Shown: positions 37,276 through 49,906 of the stretch, in pieces | How the letters are laid out: the number at the start of each line of letters is the position of its first letter | Position numbering within the stretch: the first letter of the stretch is position 1 | From: Cheiracanthium punctorium | Lineage: Eukaryota > Arthropoda > Arachnida > Araneae > Cheiracanthiidae | Reading direction: 5' to 3' | DNA: 64,000 bases | Assembly (NCBI GenBank): GCA_038373885.1 | Contig: JAWZYV010012397.1 | Span: 186,001 to 250,000 of the forward strand | Made by a program: the position numbers and the translations under genes | The notes under the pieces: generated by a model | Told to the model about the DNA's origin: nothing | Databases searched by the model: none | Seen by the model: the letters and a program-made list of their open reading frames with translations, nothing else

Positions 37276-37881
37276 AAACAACACAACAATGTTGTTTCAA
37301 TGTTGTTTAAATGTGAAATGCTAACATACAAAATGTTGTTTCAATGTGAATTTCAATATCGTTCCCACATGATTTTGTTCAGTTTTGTCCACATTGTTTC
37401 AGCATGGACATTGATATAATATTGAAACAACATTGTGAAATCACAAGAACAAAAAAAAAAAAAAAGAAAAAAAGAAAAAAAAAAGTTTTATTTCTTTCAT
37501 GCAAAATTATTAAAATCATACGGAAATTAACGAAAAATAAAATGGTTGATAGTTATCTACTTGAAAACATCATTTTAATTCGTATTTACAGTTGTAAAAA
37601 TTCATTGTGACAATGCTATATTTTAATACGAATTAAAATGATGTTTTCAAGTAGATAATTATCAACAATTTTATTTTTCGTAAATTTCCGTATGATTTTA
37701 ATAATTTTGCATGAAAGAAATAAAATCTTGTTTTTTTATTTGTTTTCCTCTTGTGATTTCACAATGTTGTTTCAAAATTATATCAATGTCCATGCTGAAA
37801 CAATGTGGAGAAAACTGAACAAAATCATGTGGAAACGACATTGAAAGTTCACATTGAAACAACATTGGTGTGTTGCTAGGG
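37276..37881. mobile_element. Fold-back element, ~600 bp, arms of ~265-315 bp
   Basis: The left arm (37276-37592) is followed, after about 30 bp of loop, by its reverse complement (about 37617-37881). In the inner 98 bp (37490-37590 against 37620-37725) only three mismatches were counted by eye. The outer parts carry repeated AATGTTGTTTCAATG phrases and CATGATTTTGTTCAGTTTT in both arms. An A-rich tract (37450-37485) faces a T/A-rich tract in the other arm. It has no protein coding. Transcripts across it would form a long double-stranded hairpin. Target-site duplications were not identified. Confidence 0.85.
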
Positions 37882-40490
37882 TTTTTATCGTCAAAAGTAG
37901 TTATGATAATCTAACTGCTACCGTAACGTCCATAATAATATTTAATATCAAAGGACTGAAAGTGCGTTAGTTTTAGTAGTAACTTCTTTATACACATTGG
38001 CATTCATTAAAAAATTTTGCTTTGAATATTTATAAATATTTAAGCCAAAAATAATTAATATACTAAATTTCGTTCTATTAGAGCTATATATAATATGTAT
38101 CAATTATTTTAATACATAAGATGCCCTTACATTTAAAAATAACTAAATATTCAAGCTTTAAGAATGAGGACATATTTCAAATGCTTCTTTTTTCCACGTA
38201 ATTAACGCCTAGTGAAACTCAAAAAGGAAGCGGTACATAAAAATTTTATCTTTTTCAATATAAGCTCTTAAATTCCAATTTAATGGACTTACGGTGTTTT
38301 TCCCGAATCTCTGAAAATGAAGCGAAAAATTATATGAGACGCTGAAAACACCTAAGCAAGCACGCTTTCTTAAGATGCTGTTTAAAAGAACCTCTTTGTG
38401 GTAAACAGCAAATGTTTCTTTTCCAGTAAAATCAAATTACACGGTTCATAAATTTTGCAAATTGAAAAGTACAGGGTATTAATTCGTCGAAATTTTATTT
38501 CGTTTAGTGTAAATATACGTTTTGCCAAGAAAAGTTTGGTTTTGACTGTTATATGTAAGCTTTGCAGTAAATTTTGGACAATTTACGGAATAAAGGGTTT
38601 AATGCATTATTTTTATTAAAATTTTTGATAAAAATATGAATTAAATTGTAAGCCAAATATTTAATTTCAAATTTCACTACTCTTTTTCCAGCAGTTGGGC
38701 GTTTCTCCTCAAAATTGGTATGATGAGATCATTTAAGAACTAAACAAACTAAAGCTACTACATGAGACTACGTACAAAAGACGTCGCATAATGTGTTATT
38801 TAATAGATTAGCAGAGACGACGGTAGTTTCGAAATAATTTCAATCTTAATAATGTTCAACTTTATTTGTTTATTTATTTATTTTGCTTGTTTATTTGACT
38901 TTAAGAGCTATATATAATGTCAGTTATGCATTATTACGATAAACCAATCAAGATGCGTTACATTTCTTGGAAAAAATTTCCTCATAATGCTAGACTAATA
39001 TATTATTTATTTAGACGCATTATCATCAACCTGGTTGCCTCAGAACAAAAAACTCTAAACCATCATGATAATCTATTGATGTTTTACAAAGAGTTTTACA
39101 TCCCGAGCTATATGAAAAGAGAACATTTGAAAAAGTCAAAGTTGACGTCACATCTGTATTTACCAATATTTGTGTAGAATATATTATCTTAAAATCTTCG
39201 TTTCTCACCATAAATGTTTTGTTCATTCTCCTTGTCAATAGTATTTTAAACATCTATTCAACGTCTATTTACATCTAAATTACACTAATTGACTTAGCTC
39301 TAAATCTGTTACATTTTAAGCACTTACAAATCACTTTTAAAATAATCTGAAATTACGAAAAAACGCTTAAACAGTAGAAGCATCAATGACATCGCTCACG
39401 CTGAACATCCAGTTACATCATTTCTCCATATGCAAAACTCTCTGAAACAACTGCGGCTCCAGTGAGGGGCCGATGGGAGGGATGGCCTCCTCCTAAATTT
39501 TGTTTTACAACTTTAAATGCGCAAACTTCATGATTTCACACGTTAAATTTGCACTTTGAACAATGATAGAGTATGTAAAAAGTTAAATGGCTCCCCTTCT
39601 GAGAATTGAGCTTGGAAGCTTCCTTGTTTTAAAATTACTCGAAACGAAATTTCTATCTGCATGCTAGAGAACCGAAAGTTTCAGTTTTATTCAATCGGCT
39701 ATTGAATAAAATTTAAAATATTATTGCAATACGCAAACAATGGAAGCATGTATTGGCATTTTGAAACTGAAATTCCAACTGTTAGTTTAAGAAAAAAAAT
39801 CATCGAACTAAAATTTCTCAAATATTTTATGAATGCTCTTTAGCTACTTAAATTAATTATTTCAAGAATAAAATAACAAGAAAGTACAGAATACTTATTC
39901 ATAATTCCTCAACATTTTAAATGCATATTAAAATATATACCAGTAATGAATATAGTTGGTACCTCAAGAAACAAATTATAGGAGATAATTTAAAATCTAG
40001 TTTGCTGTATAAAGACGTTAATTACTTTCAGTTTTCAGAAAATTTTCAGTTAATTAAACTCTTAGTTCAAATGTTCCGCTGTAAGATGAGAAAAGTGCAG
40101 TGAAATGTGTCTAAGCCAGAATCGCTTGGGACCAAATAAAATTACTATTTTAAACTTTGCTCAGAAAGCCAGTAAAGAATGACTCGGTTAATGTTGTATG
40201 TATTAAACAGAAATATTATTTACAGCAGTAAAATACACAAATATTGCAAGATACTTTGATAATAGTAAAATTATGAATATGAGCTCTCTTTGGAAATTCA
40301 GTTTGTGAAACACTTAATTACTTAACAGTTTTCTGTGAATGTTGTGTTTAAAGTAATTTTTATATTGTAAGGGCAAAATACCCTCATTTCACAGATGAAA
40401 ACATCGTTCTATAACAGTATAAGTTAATTCAATGATTTCTTTTCATGCATATGCACATATTCGGCTTGAATAAGCTTATTGAATCAATCA
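37882..40490. other. Intergenic DNA, no recognised features
   Basis: AT-rich. Open frames of up to 86 codons show no motif. An (AT)n tract ends the region (40489-40504). Confidence 0.4.
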
Positions 40491-40503
40491 ATATATATAT
40501 ATA

Positions 40504-40775
40504 TGAGACGTCAGATATTTCAGTAAAGTTCCAGAGTTAAGGCAGGTAAAACGGTTTATTAAACATTATCTTTAAGTTACAATATAGAATGAGAAGAGGA
40601 GAGGGGAGGGGAGACGGGTACAAAAATCAGTGTGGACTAATTAAGCAGTTCCAGTGGCAGAAGTCTCTCGATTTTCGATGTGCGAGAGTATTTACGCTCA
40701 TCATACCACGTGGGCTTGTATGACATAACTCCGCCTCTCTCTTATCTCTGATCGAACCACACACATTTACCAACA
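40504..40775 (-). mobile_element. Possible solo LTR (minus strand)
   Basis: On the minus strand this GC-richer block starts TGTTGG and ends CGTCTCA. It contains GAGAGGCGGAG and a pyrimidine-rich run, then AATAAACCGTTTTACCTGCC (plus 40543-40562) resembling the R-U5 polyadenylation region of LTR elements. No target-site duplication, second LTR, primer-binding site or polypurine tract was found. The adjoining sequence up to about 41310 is also less AT-rich and could belong to the same insertion. An unrecognised host promoter or exon is the alternative. Confidence 0.3.
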
Positions 40776-40988
40776 TGACCCGCATCCGGGGCTACAAAGG
40801 CGTGGGGACATGTGTACACTCTAAAGAACTCAGAATCGACGGCCTGATTACTGACAAATAGCAAAATAAATAAAACATAGCTCCACTGCGTGCGTGGCAG
40901 GTATGACAAGAAAGCAAAACTTACAGTGAAAGTACCCGCTTGAACAATAACCAAACTAGTAAAACACAAATTACCTTTTCATACATTA

Positions 40989-41011
40989 CAATATATATAT
41001 ATATATATATA
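40989..41011. repeat. (AT)n microsatellite
   Basis: About eleven uninterrupted AT units. A second, shorter tract lies at 40489-40504. Confidence 0.9.
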
Positions 41012-41319
41012 ACTAACAAGTAAAACACAAAACCTACTACAAATAAGACATATCTCGCATAAAAGTAACAGCTATTATCAAGAATTAGAAACCAGATTTT
41101 GAAACCAAATAAAGTGCAAGAATTATTGTGATAGTATAATGGAACGGAAATTATAACCACTGTCACCATCTTCAGGGACCACAAACAGTGGATTATAATT
41201 TACAGTAAACCAAATAGTAGGGTTTCGGTTGTGTGGCATATCAGAAGAGATATTAACTCCACACATCTGGGCCCTACCCTACTATATAAAGGAAAGAAGA
41301 AATCAAAAAGATAACAAAA

Positions 41320-44300
41320 ATTAGAAAGATAATTTTACATACCATACCTTGAGCACATGGAAATTTATTTTGAACAGATGATATGTGTTGCCAATGCTAA
41401 GAATTGTGAAAAGTGAAAAATGGTGTTGCCACTAAATAAAAACAGCAGCAGCAGCAACACCATAGCACTAGGCAGAAGTAGTTTGAACATTATAAATGAA
41501 AATGTTGGGAAATTAAAATAAAAATAGAAAGGAGATAGTCTAAATAGATAGCTGTATTTTACAAAGTATTCAAAATGAATATAGATAAATCATAGATGCT
41601 GATTGAAAAGGAGTAACTGAAGGTAGTAACTAGGAAAATTACATAACTATAAATGCGCACTTGCAGCAAAATATAGCTTGTAAGAAGATTTATAAAATTA
41701 TTAGCAATGCAAAAATGGCATATAAAGTATATATATATGTATAATTCCTAATATAAAAATGTATTTTCTTTTCATTGTGACTGCTAGAAGTACTAAGTAT
41801 TAAAGTTTAAGTCAATAAGAGGACTTCAAAAAGAACTCAAAAAAGAAATCAGAATTTATTTATTTTTTTTTTTTTTTTACGTAGCTCACTTTATTTTACT
41901 GTGAAAAAATTTCATAAAGCAATAAAATAAAAAATGCAAAACAAAACAAAATTACTAAATTTTTAAAATAAAATTTTACGACTGAGAGCGAACAATTCTG
42001 CATTTTTGACAGCATAATACTGTTGGAAGTAGATTTTAATCTACTAGAATAAACATTCAATATTATTAATACGCAGAATCATATTTCAAAATTCCAATAC
42101 ATGATGTTGAATAGTAAGAATCTATTAATAACCTTCTTACAAATGTTATTTTAGTATACTGTAAAGAATGAACAGTTAACGCCACAAACTTACAGAAACT
42201 TTGTCGAATTAAACAGTTTGAACATTGTGGTTATTTTTTATTAATCAGCTCCAATATATTAATATATTTTTTGCTTAAACATATGACAATTAAATATTAG
42301 CAAATATAGGGTTAAACAAAAGCCATTTATTGGATTAAAGGATCTTTTCATTAAACATTCTACAAAAAACTTAGTTACAATAAAAATGCGGAAAATGTTT
42401 TGTCTTTCTATATATTGATATCTTCATCCACTTGGACTCGTCTAGCTCAGCTCTAAAAGGGGAACTCTCACTTAAACAAGTAATAGAGAATTAAACGATA
42501 AATGGCATCACTATGTTATATATCTCAGATCAATCAATTACGCTTGACAGAAATGATCCACGGATCCATTAAATCTAATAGTTATGATGGGAAAGAGATG
42601 TGTATTCAAACACTCTATTTTTGTTGGTGTATGCAAGACATCGCACTATGTGACTGTTTCATATATATACAGAATCAGATCTACTTGGAAAATTGTTGTC
42701 CGAGACATTATTTCAAGTAAACATATATCTAAAGTATTAAAATCCTTTTTACATTTTGCTCTTTCCTCTTGTCTAATATTATAGTAGAACAGCTTTTATT
42801 GATACTAGAATGTTTTTATTTTGTTTTAAGTTATTTTGTTTTCTATTCTCGATAGTTAATAAACACTTCAAAGTTATACATTTTATTGGATAATAAAAAC
42901 TTGAGGTCTCATGGTTTTAGGAAAAATCATTTAACAACTGTAACTTAAAATAGAAGCAAGAGACTTCATGGACGTTATAAACGTCAAAGGAAGTATTGAT
43001 AAAAAAGCACTTCAATAATTCATCTTTTGATTGGTTTGTTAACTAGGAGAGTGAGGATCTGCATTCTTAGATGCAAAAGTATAAAACAATGTGTTAAAGA
43101 TAATAATATTGAAGCTCTTCACGCGATAATAATTTATTTTATAGCATTGCATGTACAGTCCCTAGCCTGGCGAAACTATTAGACACACTACAGTTTTTAT
43201 GAGAAATATTAAATAGCAGCAATTAAAATTTGGATTTCGAATATTTAATTGCAATGAATGTAATCTGTACGTATAATTGACTTCATTATGTAGCTGCTAC
43301 CGCTAGATATAGACACATTCAACTTAGAAGAGAAATAAATGAATAAAACGAAAAAACATCCACAGCTGCAAAACGTGAAAGCGCAGCTGAAACAGATCTA
43401 TCTTTGTTTACGTTCTGATGACGTCGTGTAAAGTCACATCAAACTGACTGACTGAGACTGGGCGATGAAAATATCAAGAAAATATCTTTGTAAGTTAAAG
43501 TAATTATGCTGTAGGTAAAAATGAGGTCCGAATCAACTTTAAAAATATTTTTCTATATTTTGTCCCATTAATGCTTTATCTTATCCCATTTATGACAATC
43601 TCTTGCATGAATGGCACAATTTATGAAACTTTGTGGTTTTCCTTTTATCACTTATTAAACTTTTTTTAATGTGTTTTTGTGCATGTTTCCTGTGAAGTAA
43701 GATATTTATATTTATTTTCATGTGATTTCGATCAAAACAATTGCAGTTGATTTTTTAAAATTCCAATATGCCAAATATCCCGTTCATGCCACTTTTCCTT
43801 CAATTACAAAAAACAAAGAAATAGTGCTTCTAATAATATGGCCAAGGATTCTAAATTTGAGCAAAGACTTAATTCTGAATAGTATATAAAATACTATTAA
43901 AAGTTAAAGATTTAATAAAAACTCCTAAATAAAAGATATGTAAGGCAAGCCATTAATAGTAGTGTAAGAAATTTTAAATTTAAATACATTATACAATCTT
44001 TAGGACTTAAAATTTCGTATTAAAGGACTAATATTCTAACCTTTTCCATAAATCAAATATATAAATTTTGTTATTGACGCAACAAAAAATTACAGAGTGA
44101 TAAATGTGGCAACAAATCTATGAATTTTGAGTGACAAAGAATGTATTTGTGTACTACATATGTCTCAAACAATGATGCATGTTATCACCCTGGGCATCCA
44201 ATATAAAGTTTTATAGTACCAGAAAGTAATATTGATATATTCCCTAACTTGGTTAGTTTTCACAGCAAAACAATTACATTTTATATCTCTGGTAACTAAA

Positions 44301-46880
44301 GCTTTCATTAGGAAGAAAACGATTGAGCAAATACAACATGATTCTGCTGAAAATTTGAAAGTTAAATCAAAAATAAATATGTACACGTCCTCCACAATCA
44401 GTAAAAATGTATATTGAAAGATAATAAAAAAGAAACTATGCATATTTTGATAAATTTGAATTGTTTGGTGTAACTGCATATATTTCTCTTATACATATTT
44501 TTCAGTGATAAATAAAACTTTATCATGTTTCATGATACATAAATTTTAAAGCAGTGTAAGCTGGCCTGCATTACACGAATTGTCAAAATCATTTCTTTGT
44601 TTATGCTTTTTTGAACCACAGATCTCAATCTAAATTACCTTAAATATGCATATATACTATAATAATTAATAATGTATAGTCAGCAAATTCGCATCGTTCT
44701 GACAACTCTGTAAACAGAGCTCGGTTATTCAGCTGTCAGCAGGAATTCTGATACTTAACACTTCACTTCGGCGATGCCACTGGTTAAATGATTCGTTATG
44801 ATAATCATTATACTAAAACCTTTGACATGGTTAAACAACCATTCAATAACATGGGTTTGGATTAGATGATTGCAGACTACTGTTAATCACTTTTCGTTTC
44901 GCAATTACATCCACCTACTGTTTTATTCTTAATATTTGAGACCTTATGTACTATATCCCTGTGAATACACTTTTCTGTCAGTTTTACGAATTACTTTTGA
45001 TAAAAGTAATGGAAAAACTTCGACTATGTGAGTACTACATAAAAATAAGTATCAATTCAATCCGAAATTGTACTAAGCTTGTTTCGTTATATTTAGTAAT
45101 AAGTGCTCAAAATTTTATCTACTGCTACATTGTCAGGTTACATGATACTTAAAGTGAAGCAAATACAGAACATTGGACTTTTCAAAAAAAAAAAAAATCA
45201 AGTAATGAGTGAAAATAAATACAAAAAGCATTATTTAGGATATTTGACATGAATATTCAAACAGTCAAATGATTTCGAAAAATATGAATGTTCATAAAAT
45301 ATTACGGGATCGTTTATTAATTTTAAATGTACCAAAATATAACAAATCGGAATAACAAAATTCTACATACAACTGAGCATTTTCCATTTGAATTTTACAG
45401 AAACTTCTCATATCTATGTTAAACAAAATTAATGATATTATTAGTACCGTTTTTGTGTCATCAGTTAAGAGGAAATTAAATTTGCTGTAAAAAAGATATC
45501 TACTTATGTATAAAAGAGAAATCAAAAACCATCGCTGAGAAGCAAAAGAGATCTATAGTTTGAAATAATAACTAATGAGAATGGTTTCTCAAACATCACA
45601 GTCTGTTATTTCTGGGAAAGACCACTTCAAATGGTCGATACCCATTTTTCTATTAATATTTTCTAAGAACATAGGTTGTTTGTATGCTTTATACCTGTAC
45701 CATAGCTTTTACTTCATACAAATGAGCTCCTAAAAGAGTGAGATATGTTTTAAAATATGTGACTCACGAAAACATCAGAAACATTTATAAAGTAAAAAAA
45801 AAATATGATTAATTTTGTGTAAAAAAAGAAAAATTGCTCTCACTTGAAATTTTGTTAATTTTTTAAAGAAAAGTCAAAGCTTTATTAAACTTCAGAAAGG
45901 ACAGGAAATTTCTATCCGACTTATCTGCTTTCTTACTTATTCGAACGAAACGCACACATCTACTTGTTTAAACTACAAATATATAAACTGAGAGACAGAC
46001 TGCCACTACAGACAGACAAAACTGACCGCCTTCGAAGTCTTTTCTTTTCTATTTCGACTACTCAAGTGCAAGATTTTAAGGATAACAAAAGAAAATTGGG
46101 AGCTCTATTCTCTTCAATTCCTTACCGTAAGATTTTTTTTCAACATGCAAGACTTTTCACACATTGGCATGTGATGTGATAAAAGAATCTAAGGTAAAAT
46201 GCGCCGTTGTTGTTTTTCTTCTCAAAATGCTTTATTCAACGTCTTTTCAGTTGAAAACAAAGTCTTTTTTTTAAATTGGTGACTCAGATTTCTACAGGCT
46301 CTTTTTTTCTTTTTGGTATGGATATGCAATCATCCTATAAATATAAACAATTTCTGGTATAATACATTGAATGTTCTATAATCCCTTTTTAAAAAATACA
46401 GCTATACACTTTCAATTCAATGAAAAAAATGTTTTGTTGAATGCGCTAATTTTACAGAATGATTTTGTTCAATTAGCAAAATTTTCGTTCATACTTGGTT
46501 GAATCAGAAAAAATTTTGTTGATTTAACAAAAAATGATATAATTTGCTTAAACTTTTAAGGATTACGGCAATTGCAATTTTTTTTAAGAAAACACAAAGC
46601 TTTGGTGCAATGCCTTCTTCACTAATCATCCTAAACTTTGCAATTATTTTGTCAAATGTTTACAATTAGCAAAGCATTTTCCCTTGCTTTCAAATGCAAT
46701 GTTTAGAAAATGAACATTATTTTTGAGGTCATTTAACAGAGATATGTTAATGAGATATTAAATATATTGCGGAAGGATGTGGTTCATGCTTATGTATGAA
46801 AATATTATTGTGCTCAAAATTTTCATTAAGTATAAAAAGTTCATTAACATATGTTCGATTAAAGTTACATTTAAAATTCA
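41320..46880. other. Intergenic DNA, no recognised genes
   Basis: AT-rich throughout. A slightly GC-richer patch with a CRE-like TGACGTCG and CAGCTG E-box-like words lies at 43360-43460 and could be regulatory, but the words are short and there is no adjacent gene. The stretch from 46880 to 46975 is unusually GC-rich (contains GGCCGGCGCGCCGGCG) and unexplained. Confidence 0.35.
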
Positions 46881-47035
46881 GCTGCAACGTGAAATTACGT
46901 GCAGGTAGAGGTCTGTGGCACCGCCCGAGTCTAGGCCGGCGCGCCGGCGTAGAACGCCAATTGAAGCGGTGTCAAAATTTTATAGAAAAGTTTAACATAA
47001 ACTATCAAAAACTGTTTTTTCTGGATACATCTTAA

Positions 47036-47549
47036 CTTTTTAAAGGCCAGCGTTCCCGATTTAGAACATGAAATTAAAAATTTATTCAAAAATTAAATTC
47101 TATCAGTATTGACTTAGCAGATATATTTAAAATTAGCAGATATATTTAAAAGATGATTCGATTTTTTGAAATAGAAGTTGCATGTGTATCATTAGTGAGA
47201 AACCGTTAAAAAAATTATAAAAATAGCCATTTTCATATTTTTTGTAGAGATATCTTGATAACCCCCCCCCCGTCAAACTTAATTCATATCTTTACTAAAA
47301 TTTAAAAACATATCTTTCATTAACTCTTAATATTTCACTAATTGTTTAAACTACCCATCACTATATTCCGTTTTTGAAACCATCGCAAAAGTATAGTCAA
47401 AAAAGACTCATTCTCCCAACGGAGAACACAGCGAAAATTGTATACAATATTTTTTCCTAATTAATATTCTTTAACTAACGTATTAGAAGTCAAAATACGC
47501 AAAAACCTAATTTAAAATATGCCTGGATCTGACTTCGGTCTGTAAAAGG
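47036..47549. mobile_element. TTAA-flanked (piggyBac-like) non-autonomous element, copy 2
   Basis: TTAA at 47032-47035 and 47550-47553 brackets ends CTTTTTAAAGGCC and, read inward from the right, CCTTTTACAGACC. The interior (about 47060-47470) aligns in the same orientation with 33580-34000. There is no coding capacity. Having two copies in one window shows the boundaries are real, and this one keeps TTAA on both sides. Confidence 0.65.
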
Positions 47550-47901
47550 TTAACGCTATAGTAACTTGTAAGGATACAATTTAAATTTTTCGAGTCAATG
47601 GCGTAATTTATTTCTTTTTAAAACTGTTTAAATTTTGCATTGTACCTTAAAGAACATAATCTTTTCAGTTTGGAATTGTTCATAAAGAAATGGTTCATAG
47701 TTGTGTAGAGAGGAAAAAAATAAATCTGAAAAGCAAATAATGTATAAATCGTATACTGGTAACTAAATATATCGTGAGTGTCACGTATAAATAGCATAAA
47801 CCTATCCAATTTTAATGATATCTATTTTTTCTGTTTTAGAGTAGAAATATTTTAAATGTGTACCTCAAAGAGACAAGCCCATACATAAGGCTAGTTTTCA
47901 T

Positions 47902-48191
47902 AGTTTCTCTCTATTCTAAAAAAAAGTAAAGGCCGCTGGCGCTGTCAAAGCTTCTGGACCTATCTCCTCCTAAACCGTAGGGATTTGAGTTTCGACTAAG
48001 GTACCCACAGATTCGAAAAATTCCGAGGAACCTGCTAAGCTGATTTAAATTTCGAAAATCGAATTATTTTAGAAGATATTAATAAAAAACTGAAAAAATA
48101 AACCGAATGGTTGCCAGATTTGGCATAAAATCATTCATTCCTTTGCAACAAAGCGTTTCCAAGTATCTAGAATCGCGTGAAATTTACAAAG
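47902..48191. repeat. ~290-bp direct repeat, copy 1
   Basis: Starts TCTCTCTATTCTAAAAAAAA and ends CGCGTGAAATTTACAAA. It matches 48605-48893 over its full length at roughly 93-95% by eye, in the same orientation. Contains GGCCGCTGGCGCTGTC, less AT-rich than its surroundings. No coding sense was found. Confidence 0.9.
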
Positions 48192-48604
48192 TTAACACAA
48201 AAAGCCTAATAACTTCTTCACCGTTTGCACGATCCGATTGAAAATTTTCATGATCATGTATAAAAATATAGAAAACAATATGCGCTTCTTTAAAAATCTG
48301 AAAATCTACCCGTTCCCTCCTTTTTAAGCGATTTTTTGCGATTTTCAGCACCATTTTATTTCTGAGAGTCAAAAAAGTAAATCATTTGCGTGACAAAATT
48401 ACCCTTTTCAAGTGAATATGACGTCATACAGTTGGGATTCAAATTCGTTTAAAAGAGATTTTCCAGATTACACAGTTTATTATCATTTTTTTTTTCACAA
48501 ATAAATCGTTTGCATGGACATGAGAATAGCTGTGCGCACAAAACGAAATCTTTCGATTGCGAAAAGATTCCGCGAGTTTCCAGAACAGCATGAAATTTAA
48601 TTTG

Positions 48605-48893
48605 GGTATCTCTCTATTCTAAAAAAAAGTAAAGGCCGCTGGCGCTGTCAAAGCTTGTTGGCCTATTTCCTCCTAAACCGTGGGGATTTAAGTTTCAACT
48701 AAGGTGCCCACATATTCGAAAAATTCCGAGGAACCTGATGAGCTAAGTTAAATTTCGAAAATCGAATTATTTTAGAAGATATTAATAAAAAACTGAAAAA
48801 ATAAACAGAATGGTTGCCAGATTTGGCATAAAATCATTCATTCCTTTGCAACAAAGCGTTTCCAAGTATCTAGAATCGCGTGAAATTTACAAA
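48605..48893. repeat. ~290-bp direct repeat, copy 2
   Basis: Partner of the repeat at 47902-48191, separated from it by about 410 bp. The separating stretch ends with GAGTTTCCAGAACAGCATGAAATTTAA-type sequence that resembles the end of the repeat itself. This suggests a larger tandem unit of about 700 bp, or a decayed middle copy, rather than two LTRs. Confidence 0.9.
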
Positions 48894-49885
48894 CATGAGT
48901 TAGAATTACGCCCATTTTACGCCAAAATAAAAACTATATGAAATAAGTAACTCAAAATGTGTTACACAAAGTTGACAATTTTTAAATAGTAAGTTCGCTT
49001 AGACAACAGGAGTTTAGAATTAGCGATTATTCGTTTTTCCAAAACAGGATAACTAATATCTTGAAAATGAAAAATAATTAAAATACAGATTATTTTAAAG
49101 CCGGTTCTCGTCCAGCTGGATTATTTGCAACCAGTAGAAATATTTGGTGTTAACTATGCCATTATAGCAGTTATAGTACACTTTGGATATTTGCTAGCAC
49201 GACGAGATGGTATAATTCGTGGTGTTAAGTACGCCAATCTGCAAACGATTATGTAAATGAAAGTATGGATAACGGTTTTCCGGTAACCTTAAATGAACAG
49301 TAAATATAGGTTGTGAGTATGTGTAAATCGCCAAATAATGAAAAGTCGCCATTGGTGGCAGGCTATTCTATCTGTTCCGTAGCTTTTATTAACTTTACAT
49401 GTACGCAAGTCGCAAATAATGAAAAATCGCCATGGGTGGCAAATTCGCAAGGTGTCCAATAGGTTTTACATTATTAAAAATACAGCTGAAACATATGTTC
49501 TTATTTTATTACGCTTTAGCTCCTAATTAGTATAACCTTTGAATGGCAACATTAAATATCATTGTGTTTCTGAGGAGTACAAATAAATTTTCCAGCGATT
49601 ATAAGCGGAGTCCGCACTCCAGGTGGAGTATAGCTCAGGACCCGTACAACACGGATTCCCATAACAAAATATCTTCCGTGTTATGAGGGGTAGGGGGTCT
49701 ACTGTAGTGTAAAGTTTAAATTTTTATGTACCAATGACGATGCAAGAACTAAGCAATGTGTAGCTTAGCTCAGTAACATTCTATCTGATCCAATCTTCGG
49801 GTTTTCTCTGTTGAAATTATGTCTTTTTTACGAATAAGCCCGATTAGGGGCCGAATGCCTCATATGAAAAGCGAGCGTAGCGAGT
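48894..49885. other. Unassigned repetitive-looking DNA
   Basis: A phrase AAATAATGAAAA-TCGCCAT-GGTGGCA occurs twice (about 49333-49360 and 49412-49441). Nothing else was recognised. Confidence 0.4.
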
Positions 49886-49905
49886 CTGGCGGCCTTGGCC
49901 CCTAG
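49886..49905 (+). other. Candidate transposon 3' end (Helitron-type, CTAG followed by T)
   Basis: CTGGCGGCCTTGGCCCCTAG followed by T, preceded by a GCGAGCGTAGCGAG run. It matches 62222-62241 in 17 of 20 positions, and the shared similarity stops at CTAG in both. The 5' end of such an element was not located. Confidence 0.35.
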
Positions 49906-49906
49906 T

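Noticed and set aside
40742..40969. Possible coding exon on the minus strand (75 codons)
   Set aside because: It overlaps the LTR-like block and no protein family was recognised; splice-like bases around it could be chance.
48747..48785. CTGATGAG followed by CGAAAA as a second hammerhead candidate
   Set aside because: The bases between do not form a stem II, and the other copy of the same direct repeat lacks CTGATGA, so this is chance.
47902..48893. Interpretation of the direct repeats as LTRs of a small retroelement
   Set aside because: No TG...CA ends, primer-binding site, polypurine tract or target duplication.
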